Positions 1-5,128 of a stretch of 5,649 nt of DNA are shown one piece after another; position 1 is the first letter of the stretch; each line of letters starts with the position of its first letter. The notes under the pieces were generated by a model that was given only the letters and a program-made list of their open reading frames with translations, did no database searches and was not told where the DNA came from. Both the position numbers and the translations under genes were made by a program. The stretch covers positions 1 through 5,649 of the forward strand of contig JAGHTM010000121.1 of assembly GCA_018065345.1 (NCBI GenBank), in the 5' to 3' direction. The DNA is from Candidatus Enterousia merdequi. Its GTDB lineage: Bacteria; Pseudomonadota; Alphaproteobacteria; Rs-D84.

Positions 1-35
1 TTTACTTTTTTTATTTCTGTCGTTTTTTCTGTCAT
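1..35 (-). CDS. 5' end of a divergent gene of unknown function (partial)
   Basis: Only the first eleven codons and two bases are in the window, reading MTEKTTEIKKV on the minus strand before the left edge. The start is supported by a purine-rich Shine-Dalgarno (GGGGA, minus strand 45-41) five bases before the ATG at 35-33, and by a perfect extended -10 box further upstream (67-59). The visible residues are charged and threonine/lysine-rich, with no sign of a signal peptide. The product cannot be identified from so little. The gene is head-to-head with gyrB, and the two share a promoter region of about 70 bases. It is called a gene because a ribosome site, start codon and promoter line up; it could still be a short spurious ORF, which only the flanking sequence can settle. 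Confidence 0.6.
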   Translation of the reverse strand, partial: MTEKTTEIKKV

Positions 36-52
36 TTTTATCCCCTTTTCTC

Positions 53-81
53 TTGATAATTATATCATAAATTGCTATGTT
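53..81 (+). promoter_or_regulatory. Probable sigma70-type promoter of gyrB
   Basis: TTGATA (53-58) and TATGTT (76-81) are separated by 17 bases, the ideal spacing; they match the sigma70 consensus at 5 of 6 and 4 of 6 positions. Transcription would begin near 88, leaving a leader of about 20 nt with the gyrB Shine-Dalgarno AAAGGA (97-102) six bases before the ATG. The -35 box overlaps the divergent promoter's -10 and start region, so the two polymerases could not occupy the region together. The call rests on sequence match alone. Confidence 0.45.
59..67 (-). promoter_or_regulatory. Extended -10 promoter for the divergent minus-strand gene
   Basis: On the minus strand this reads TGATATAAT, a consensus TATAAT (64-59) preceded by the TGn extension. 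No good -35 hexamer sits 16-18 bases upstream, where the best is TACCTT, so the extended -10 would have to carry recognition. The predicted start of transcription is near position 52, giving a leader of about 17 nt with a Shine-Dalgarno. The surrounding 12 bases recur exactly at two other promoters in this window (4963-4974 minus, 5026-5037 plus). Confidence 0.6.
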
Positions 82-108
82 AAGGTAGAAAAAAAGAAAG
101 GATTTTAA

Positions 109-2508
109 ATGTCTGTAAATAATGAATATACTGGTGACTCAATTAAAGTTTTAAAAGGTCTTGAAGCAGTTAAAAAAAGACCTGGAATGTATATTGGTGA
201 CGTCGGTGAAGGCGGTGACGGTTTGCACCATATGATTTATGAAGTTGTTAATAATTCTATCGACGAAGCAATGGCTGGATATGCTGATACAGTATATGTT
301 TCATTAAATGCTGATGGCTCAACAACTATACGTGATAATGGTCGTGGTATGCCATTTGATATAAACCATGATACTGGACGCAGTGCGCTTGAATTGATTA
401 TGTGCGAATTGCATGCTGGTGGTAAATTTGATAACGAAGGAAACGGTGCATATAAAGTTTCTGGTGGTTTGCACGGTGTGGGTGTTTCTGTGGTAAACGC
501 GTTATCTACTTGGTTAGAAGTTCGTGTTTGGCGTGGTGATAAAGAAGCGCGTATGTCTTTCAAAGATGGTGTTCCAACAAGTGATTTGATTGTTGTTAAA
601 AATGAAACAACACATGAACATGGAACAGAAGTAACTTTCTTGCCATCACCTGATACATTTACAGGAACAAAATTTGATTTTGATACATTGGAAGTTTGGT
701 TGCGTGAACAATCTTATTTGAATGCTAATGTTCGTATAATTTTGGAAGATTTGCGTGGTTCTGAAAAAGTTGAACGTAGTTTCCATTCTGCGGATGGTTT
801 GAAAGGTTTTGCGACTTATCTTGATAAATCAAAAGAATTGTTAAATGCAGAACCAATTCAAATGATTAAAACAATAGATGATTCTTATATTGAAATTGTT
901 TTGCAATGGACAACTGCATACACTGAAACGTCTTTGTGTTTTACTAATAATATTCCAAATCGTGATGGTGGAACACACTTGGCTGGATTCCGTGCTGGTT
1001 TAACTCGTGCATTAAACAAATACATCGCAGAACAAAATATGAAAAAAGACATCAATTTGTCTGGTGAAGATTTCCGCGAAGGTTTAACAAGTATTGTAAG
1101 TGTTAAAATCCCAGATCCTAAATTTGGTTCTCAAACAAAAGATAAATTAGTTTCAAGTGAAGTTCGTCCTTTGGTTGAAAATACTGTGAACGATTTATTG
1201 TATGAATACTTGGAAGAAAACCCAGTTATCGCAAAAATGATAATTGATAAGATTTTAGAAGCGGCAACTGCTCGTGAAGCAGCAAGAAAAGCACGTGAAT
1301 TATCCCGTAAAAAAACTGGGCCAGAACTTGGAAGTTTGCCTGGAAAACTTGCGAACTGTTCTGAAAAAGATCCAAGTAAGTGTGAATTGTTTATTGTTGA
1401 GGGTGATTCTGCTGGTGGTACTGCTAAACAAGGGCGCGACCGTAAAACACAAGCAATTTTACCATTGCGTGGAAAAATATTGAATGTTGAACGTGTGCGT
1501 TTTGATAAAATGTTAGGTTCTGATACTATCGGTGCTTTGATTACTACATTGGGTGCTGGTATTGGTAAAGACGATTTTGATATTGAAAAATTCCGTTATC
1601 ACAAAGTTATTATCATGACCGATGCGGATGTCGATGGTCAACATATTCAAACATTGTTGATGACGTTCTTTTATCGTCATATGCCAGAAGCAATTGAACG
1701 TGGTTATATCTATGTTGCAAAACCACCACTATATGGTGTCACACGTGGAAAACAACAAATTTATATCCAAAACGAACGTGAAATGGACGACTATTTATTA
1801 GACCAACTTGCAACCGATGGTATGATTGAAACAAGCGAAGGACAACAACTTGCTGGTGCTGATTTGAAACGTTTATTAGAATTGGTTGATGATATGAAAT
1901 CTAATTTACAATCGTTAAATCATATAATGCCTTTGCGCTTTATTGAAGCATTGGCTTTGAATAAAGTGTTTGAAAATGAAGTGGCAGAAAATTTTGCAGC
2001 AGCAGAAAATATGCTGGATAACGAAGAATTAGAATTTGAACGTGGTTGGAAAATCACAAGTGATGTTGATGGTATTAAAATTACAAGAACTTTGCGCAGT
2101 GTCACAGAAACGCATGTTTTAACACGTGAAAAAATCAATTCTCCTGAAATTCGTGCATGGCAAAGAATGTCTGGTCGCGATGAATTGATAGAAACATTTT
2201 CTAAACCAACAACTTTGCGTGTAAAATCTAAATCTCAAAAGATTTGGGGTGCATTTGCATTGTTAAATACTGCTTTCGAATATGCTAAAAATGGTTTGAA
2301 GATTCAACGCTATAAAGGTCTTGGTGAAATGAACGCAGAACAGTTATGGGAAACAACAATGGATCCAAATCATCGTTCGTTGTTCCAAGTCAAAATCACA
2401 GACGCTTCACAAGCAGACGAAGTTATTTCAATGCTGATGGGCGATGTTGTTGAACCAAGACGAGATTTCATTGTTGAAAATGCTTTGAATGCGAACTTGG
2501 ATGTATAA
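109..2508 (+). CDS. gyrB: DNA gyrase subunit B
   Basis: ATPase subunit of DNA gyrase, the cytoplasmic type IIA topoisomerase that, as a GyrA2GyrB2 tetramer, introduces negative supercoils. The GHKL ATPase domain is at about 1-220, with the general-base Glu at 45 (EVVNNSIDEA), DNGRGMP at 76-82 and the GGLHGVGVSVVNALS lid at 119-133; Arg142 corresponds to the coumarin-resistance Arg136 of E. coli. A transducer domain follows to about 400. The TOPRIM domain has EGDSAGG at 431-437 (Glu431) and DADVDG at 505-510, which are the metal-binding acidic residues. About 550-732 is the insertion typical of Gram-negative GyrB, followed by QRYKGLGEMN at 733-742. At 799 residues it is full length. The start follows the Shine-Dalgarno AAAGGA by six bases, and the N-terminus aligns with the family. 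Asn48, Gln511 and Gln514 replace residues usually Asp, Ser and Arg. It heads a likely operon, with the next ORF starting 12 bases downstream. Confidence 0.98.
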   Translation: MSVNNEYTGDSIKVLKGLEAVKKRPGMYIGDVGEGGDGLHHMIYEVVNNSIDEAMAGYADTVYVSLNADGSTTIRDNGRGMPFDINHDTGRSALELIMCELHAGGKFDNEGNGAYKVSGGLHGVGVSVVNALSTWLEVRVWRGDKEARMSFKDGVPTSDLIVVKNETTHEHGTEVTFLPSPDTFTGTKFDFDTLEVWLREQSYLNANVRIILEDLRGSEKVERSFHSADGLKGFATYLDKSKELLNAEPIQMIKTIDDSYIEIVLQWTTAYTETSLCFTNNIPNRDGGTHLAGFRAGLTRALNKYIAEQNMKKDINLSGEDFREGLTSIVSVKIPDPKFGSQTKDKLVSSEVRPLVENTVNDLLYEYLEENPVIAKMIIDKILEAATAREAARKARELSRKKTGPELGSLPGKLANCSEKDPSKCELFIVEGDSAGGTAKQGRDRKTQAILPLRGKILNVERVRFDKMLGSDTIGALITTLGAGIGKDDFDIEKFRYHKVIIMTDADVDGQHIQTLLMTFFYRHMPEAIERGYIYVAKPPLYGVTRGKQQIYIQNEREMDDYLLDQLATDGMIETSEGQQLAGADLKRLLELVDDMKSNLQSLNHIMPLRFIEALALNKVFENEVAENFAAAENMLDNEELEFERGWKITSDVDGIKITRTLRSVTETHVLTREKINSPEIRAWQRMSGRDELIETFSKPTTLRVKSKSQKIWGAFALLNTAFEYAKNGLKIQRYKGLGEMNAEQLWETTMDPNHRSLFQVKITDASQADEVISMLMGDVVEPRRDFIVENALNANLDV

Positions 2509-2520
2509 CGGAGGTGTATA

Positions 2521-2670
2521 ATGGAACATTTTATACAAGCAAAATCGATTGTTGGTAAAAAATCAGTGGATATGTCAAAATATACTGAATATATGCAAAA
2601 TGCGTGGCAAGATTCTAGAAAAAGAGCTTTTGAAGCATGGCAAGCAACAAAAGGTTTGATTTTGCGATGA
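2521..2670 (+). CDS. Small hypothetical protein, 49 residues
   Basis: Unrecognised. The ORF starts 12 bases after the gyrB stop, and a near-ideal Shine-Dalgarno GGAGGTG (2510-2516) lies four bases before the ATG, so translation is likely and probably coupled to gyrB. The product starts MEHFIQAKSIVGKKS and has no signal peptide or membrane segment. Residues about 20-45 look like one amphipathic helix rich in Trp, Gln, Lys and Arg (YMQNAWQDSRKRAFEAWQAT), and the net charge is positive. The stop TGA overlaps an ATG (ATGA, 2667-2670) that opens a short interrupted frame. It could be a small DNA- or protein-binding partner, but nothing in the sequence shows a function. Evidence for a real gene is the ribosome site and position; homologue conservation is unknown. 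Confidence 0.6.
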   Translation: MEHFIQAKSIVGKKSVDMSKYTEYMQNAWQDSRKRAFEAWQATKGLILR

Positions 2671-2738
2671 AAGAGTTTCTGAAATAATGTCTTTTTGATC
2701 TGGATTCTAAATTGCGCAAAATCGGATGTATAGTTTAA
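2667..2738 (+). pseudogene. Possible remnant of a duplicated glycosylase-gene start
   Basis: Between the 49- and 105-residue ORFs, the frame opened by the ATG at 2667 reads MKEFLK, stop, then CLFDLDSKLRKIGCIV, stop. The block FDLDSKLRKIG resembles FENLDNKLREMG at residues 10-21 of the HhH-GPD protein encoded from 3061, with one residue gapped. Both frames begin with an ATG overlapping the stop of an upstream small ORF. This may be a decayed copy of the 5' end of that gene, truncated and with an internal TAA. The match is short and coincidence is possible. No terminator or convincing promoter was seen in these bases. Confidence 0.25.
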
Positions 2739-2750
2739 CAAAGGTGGGAG

Positions 2751-3068
2751 ATGGCTGATTATAAAATAAACGAATTTGGCGAAATAGTCTTTAACAATGG
2801 TATAAAAAAACAAACATCTGATCCGTTGTGGGAGGAATATGCGCAATTAGAATACGAAGTTTTGAATAATCACCATAACCCAACCAAAGATCCAGTTAAA
2901 ATAGCAAGATATAACGAATTAAAAAAACATTTTGATATTAAAAAATCAGAAGATGCTTTGAATAAAGCAAAAGAAAGAATTAAACAACGTATAATTGCTG
3001 CGGATAAATCAAAAGATAATTCTGTTGTTTATACGGCTATGTCAACTTTCAAGAAAACAAATGAATAA
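2751..3068 (+). CDS. Hypothetical protein, 105 residues
   Basis: No family recognised. A purine-rich site (AAAGGTGGGAG) runs right up to the ATG; the AGG at 2742-2744 has acceptable spacing. An in-frame TAA at 2736-2738 limits the start, so this ATG is the natural choice. The first 25 residues (MADYKINEFGEIVFNNG onward) look like a small beta-hairpin segment. Residues about 27-93 are strongly charged and predicted helical (WEEYAQLEYEVLNN, then a lysine-rich stretch of KxxE/KERIKQR type), with a polar tail. There is no signal peptide or transmembrane segment, so it is probably cytoplasmic. The gene overlaps the next one by 8 bases (ATGAATAA), which implies translational coupling and perhaps joint function with the HhH-GPD protein. 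Function is unknown. Confidence 0.75.
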   Translation: MADYKINEFGEIVFNNGIKKQTSDPLWEEYAQLEYEVLNNHHNPTKDPVKIARYNELKKHFDIKKSEDALNKAKERIKQRIIAADKSKDNSVVYTAMSTFKKTNE

Positions 3069-3711
3069 ATTATTTTCAAAATCTTGGTTTGAAAATCTTG
3101 ATAACAAACTTCGTGAAATGGGGTTGGATAGTGATGATAAATCTTTTGATGAAATCAAAGAAAATCTGTTGCATCCAAAAAAGTTATCTCCGGTTGAATT
3201 TGCTGATACGGTAAGTTATGTTATTTTGGCAAGTGGTTTTTCACAAAAAACTGCAAAAAGAATTCATAAAATTATAATGGATAAAATGCCGGCAAATTCC
3301 GGCGATTTGCTACAAGTTTTTAATAACAAAAACAAGATAAATGCTATTTGCAAAGTTTGGGATAATAAACAAGATTTTTGCGATGGTTTTTATAAATGTG
3401 ATTGTTTAGAAAGTAAATTAAATTATTTACAAAAATTGCCACATATTGGAAAGATAACTGTAAACCATCTTGCACGAAATTTGGGTGAAAACATTGTTAA
3501 ATATGATATTTGGATACAAAGGTTAGGGGTGCTATACAGCAAAAATCCAGCGTTATCACAAAAAATAGATAATGGAAAATTGGATAAAGAAATAAAAAAA
3601 TATTGTGATGAAATGTTTGAACACTTACATCAAGAAACCAATCTTCCAATTGGTTATTTGGATGTTGTGTTATGGAAAGCATGTCAAAATCATTTAATAG
3701 AAGGTTTATAA
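3061..3711 (+). CDS. HhH-GPD family DNA glycosylase-like protein
   Basis: Probable base-excision repair protein of the helix-hairpin-helix/GPD superfamily, 216 residues. N-terminal helices at about 44-75 (EFADTVSYVILASGFSQKTA, then KRIHKII) fit the six-helix core. The helix-hairpin-helix is LPHIGKITVNHLARNLG at 126-142, followed by KYDIWIQRLG at 147-156, where Asp149 aligns with the catalytic Asp of the family (VDTHI in endonuclease III). The C-terminal YLDVVLWKACQN at 199-210 also fits the fold. The position of the endonuclease III lysine (GRKTAN) is Ile132, so a monofunctional glycosylase is more likely than a lyase. There is no iron-sulfur cysteine cluster. The substrate is unknown. The start at 3061 overlaps the preceding ORF by 8 bases and has only a weak Shine-Dalgarno, so translation is probably coupled. 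The ung gene begins one base after its stop. An upstream ATG at 2995 would add 22 unlikely residues. Confidence 0.8.
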   Translation: MNKLFSKSWFENLDNKLREMGLDSDDKSFDEIKENLLHPKKLSPVEFADTVSYVILASGFSQKTAKRIHKIIMDKMPANSGDLLQVFNNKNKINAICKVWDNKQDFCDGFYKCDCLESKLNYLQKLPHIGKITVNHLARNLGENIVKYDIWIQRLGVLYSKNPALSQKIDNGKLDKEIKKYCDEMFEHLHQETNLPIGYLDVVLWKACQNHLIEGL

Positions 3712-3712
3712 A

Positions 3713-4378
3713 ATGGATGTAAAAATAGAACAATCTTGGAAAGATATTTTAAGTAATGAATTTGAAAAAGATTATTTCAAAAAACTAACTGATTTTGTTC
3801 GTAATGAATATTTGTCTGGCAAAACTATTTATCCAGAACCTAAAAATATTTTTAATGCATTTAATTTATGTCCGTTTGATAAAGTCAAAGTTGTTATTAT
3901 TGGTCAAGATCCTTATCATGAACCAAATCAAGCACATGGACTTTGTTTTTCTGTAGAAAACGGTATTGATTTGCCGCCATCACTAATAAATATTTATAAA
4001 GAAATAGAATCTGATATTGGACACAAAAGTATTACAAATGGTGATTTAACTTCTTGGGCAGAGCAGGGTGTGTTATTATTAAATTCAACGCTTACTGTTC
4101 AAGCACATATTGCTGCATCACATAGTGGTAAAGGTTGGGAAACTTTTACAGATTCTGTAATACGTGCTGTTGCTGAAAATAAAAAACATATTGTTTATAT
4201 GCTTTGGGGTTCTTTTGCACAAAAGAAAGCAGAATTTGTTGATAAAAATGAAAACCTTGTATTGACCAGTGCGCATCCATCGCCGTTATCTGCATATCGT
4301 GGTTTTTTTGGAAATCATCATTTTTCACGTGCTAATGAATATTTGATAAAAAATGGAAATTTGCCTGTGAATTGGTAA
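3713..4378 (+). CDS. ung: Uracil-DNA glycosylase, family 1
   Basis: Excises uracil from DNA, arising from cytosine deamination or dUTP incorporation, and leaves an abasic site for base-excision repair. At 221 residues it is close to the E. coli enzyme (229). Motif A, GQDPYH, is at 64-69, with water-activating Asp66 and Tyr68 at the uracil pocket. AHGLCFSV at 74-81 includes the stacking Phe79, and LLLNSTLTV at 121-129 includes uracil-reading Asn124. The minor-groove loop HPSPLSA at 188-194 contains His188 and the intercalating Leu192, and is followed by YRGFFGNHHFSRAN, as in the family. All key residues are present, so it should be active. The ATG lies one base after the HhH-GPD stop, with GAAGG (3700-3704) as a modest Shine-Dalgarno, so this is probably the last gene of the gyrB operon. 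The next gene is convergent, one base away. Confidence 0.97.
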   Translation: MDVKIEQSWKDILSNEFEKDYFKKLTDFVRNEYLSGKTIYPEPKNIFNAFNLCPFDKVKVVIIGQDPYHEPNQAHGLCFSVENGIDLPPSLINIYKEIESDIGHKSITNGDLTSWAEQGVLLLNSTLTVQAHIAASHSGKGWETFTDSVIRAVAENKKHIVYMLWGSFAQKKAEFVDKNENLVLTSAHPSPLSAYRGFFGNHHFSRANEYLIKNGNLPVNW

Positions 4379-4379
4379 T

Positions 4380-4955
4380 TTAATAATTGTATGTAACACC
4401 AAGTCCATAAAAAGCATAAGAATTATTTTCATCTGCTGTATTAGCATTTGAAAAATGTTGAATAAACAATTCTGCTGCCCAACGTCTGTCGAAATTATAG
4501 CCAAATGTCGCTTTGAATTGGAAAAGTAATTTAGAACCAATTCGATCATTTTGTTTTGCTTGTAATCCAGCGCCCGCACCAAGTCCAGCATATAATCTTT
4601 TATATCTGAACAAAGCGATATCTTCTGTTACATATATCATTGGAATAGAGTAATCTTGCCATTCCCAACCATTTTTTTCATGAAAACCAACAGTTTCTGA
4701 AATATTTATAGAACGTCTTGCAGGAACCCTGAAAAAAGTTGTTGGTTGAGAATATTGAAATGTTCCGATATAAAAAGGAACAGGTTTAACCGGTGGTGGT
4801 AAAATCCATCCTGTATCAAATCCTTGACCAATACCAAAAGCAATTTGCTGTTGATAAGTTCCCATAAATGGATTTTTTTCAGGTAATATACAAGAATCGG
4901 CCATAGACATTAAAGGCGTTATAAAAAATAATAAACTGAACCATATTTTTTTCAT
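4380..4955 (-). CDS. pagL: PagL-like lipid A 3-O-deacylase / acyloxyacyl hydrolase, outer membrane
   Basis: Residues 1-19 form a typical Sec signal peptide (MKK, hydrophobic FSLLFFITPLM, then SMA before Asp20), so the mature protein is exported. The 191-residue length, alternating aromatic strands and C-terminal YGLGVTYNY fit an eight-stranded outer-membrane beta-barrel. QHFSNAN at 166-172 matches the active-site strand of PagL enzymes, with His167 and Ser169 as the catalytic pair. PagL removes the 3-O acyl chain of lipid A, altering outer-membrane charge and immune recognition. The third triad residue, Glu140 in Pseudomonas PagL, aligns with Asn178 if the following SY is matched; Glu176 is close and could substitute in a shorter loop. 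There is no Shine-Dalgarno, and the -10 box ends seven bases before the ATG, suggesting a leaderless mRNA. The symbol is by family resemblance. Confidence 0.8.
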   Translation of the reverse strand: MKKIWFSLLFFITPLMSMADSCILPEKNPFMGTYQQQIAFGIGQGFDTGWILPPPVKPVPFYIGTFQYSQPTTFFRVPARRSINISETVGFHEKNGWEWQDYSIPMIYVTEDIALFRYKRLYAGLGAGAGLQAKQNDRIGSKLLFQFKATFGYNFDRRWAAELFIQHFSNANTADENNSYAFYGLGVTYNY

Positions 4956-4962
4956 AATGTGT

Positions 4963-4990
4963 ATTATATCATAAAATGTTTCAAAAACAA
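4963..4990 (-). promoter_or_regulatory. Extended -10 promoter of the PagL-like gene
   Basis: On the minus strand, TGATATAAT (4971-4963) is an extended -10, with TTGTTT (4990-4985) as a partial -35 at a 16-base spacing. Only seven bases separate TATAAT from the ATG at 4955, so transcription should start at or next to the A of the start codon. It forms a 13-base inverted repeat with the divergent promoter at 5025-5037. Confidence 0.65.
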
Positions 4991-5008
4991 ATAGGAATAC
5001 GTTTTATA

Positions 5009-5037
5009 TTGATTTTATATGTGATTTATGATATAAT
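5009..5037 (+). promoter_or_regulatory. Strong promoter upstream of the tail-fibre-like gene
   Basis: TTGATT (5009-5014) and TATAAT (5032-5037) are 17 bases apart, and TG at 5029-5030 gives an extended -10. This is the best promoter match in the window. The -35 lies in AT-rich repeats of about 11-12 bases (TTTTATAT at 5002-5009 and again at 5013-5020), which may bend the DNA. The predicted start is near 5044, directly before the two terminator hairpins. Confidence 0.7.
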
Positions 5038-5046
5038 GTTTTCATG

Positions 5047-5075
5047 AAGACGGACGAATAATCGTTCGTTTTTTT
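5047..5075 (+). terminator. Rho-independent terminator 1
   Basis: AAGACGGACGA (5047-5057) pairs with TCGTTCGTTTT (5062-5072) through eleven pairs, two of them G-T, around the loop ATAA. A run of seven T (5069-5075) follows and partly joins the base of the stem. It reads only in the plus direction. No gene end lies upstream, so it seems to act on the transcript that starts at 5044. Confidence 0.7.
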
Positions 5076-5078
5076 ATT

Positions 5079-5107
5079 GCCTGTGATTTTTATCACGGGC
5101 TTTTTTT
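5079..5107 (+). terminator. Rho-independent terminator 2
   Basis: GCCTGTGAT (5079-5087) pairs with ATCACGGGC (5092-5100) through nine pairs, one of them T-G, with a TTTT loop, and is followed directly by seven T (5101-5107). This is a textbook intrinsic terminator in the plus direction. It lies four bases after terminator 1 and about 20 bases before the tail-fibre-like gene. Confidence 0.85.
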
Positions 5108-5128
5108 GTTATAACAAAAGGAGTAAAA

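Larger units (their letters stand above)
5044..5107 (+). ncRNA. Putative short leader RNA or attenuator with two terminators
   Basis: The predicted transcript from the promoter at 5009-5037 would begin near 5044 and meet an intrinsic terminator almost at once (ending about 5075), then a second (ending about 5107). The expected products are RNAs of about 32 and 65 nt, with full-length tail-gene mRNA only on readthrough. The transcript also opens with a five-codon leaderless frame, MKTDE (5044-5061), whose stop lies in the first hairpin loop. It could be an attenuator, an antitermination site acting in cis, or a small RNA. No known RNA family was recognised, and the function is inferred only from the layout. 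Confidence 0.4.

Noticed and set aside
237..563. Minus-strand frame inside gyrB
   Set aside because: Fully antisense to a highly conserved gyrB segment, with no promoter, ribosome site or recognisable product.
2668..2733. Reading TGA as Trp to extend the 49-residue ORF
   Set aside because: All clear genes here use TGG for Trp and contain no in-frame TGA, so the standard code applies and TGA is the stop.
2729..2734. TATAGT as a -10 box for the 105-residue gene
   Set aside because: No -35 hexamer lies at a suitable distance and the TG extension is not correctly placed; operon readthrough explains expression better.
2370..2846. Minus-strand frame of 158 codons across the end of gyrB and the small ORFs
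   Set aside because: It lies antisense to gyrB and two better-supported ORFs, has no clear ribosome site, and its product has no recognisable domain. It is a shadow of low-stop AT-rich coding sequence.
2995..3060. Upstream ATG that would extend the HhH-GPD protein by 22 residues
   Set aside because: The added residues overlap the 105-residue gene in another frame, do not look like the family, and have no ribosome site. The ATG at 3061 gives a sensible N-terminus and a coupled overlap.
4360..4400. Bidirectional terminator between ung and the PagL-like gene
   Set aside because: Only one base separates the two stops. The AATT-rich repeats there form at best a short weak stem with no GC core or T-run.
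4325..4591. Second minus-strand frame within the 3' part of the PagL-like gene
   Set aside because: It overlaps the supported signal-peptide beta-barrel gene in another frame and has no family features.
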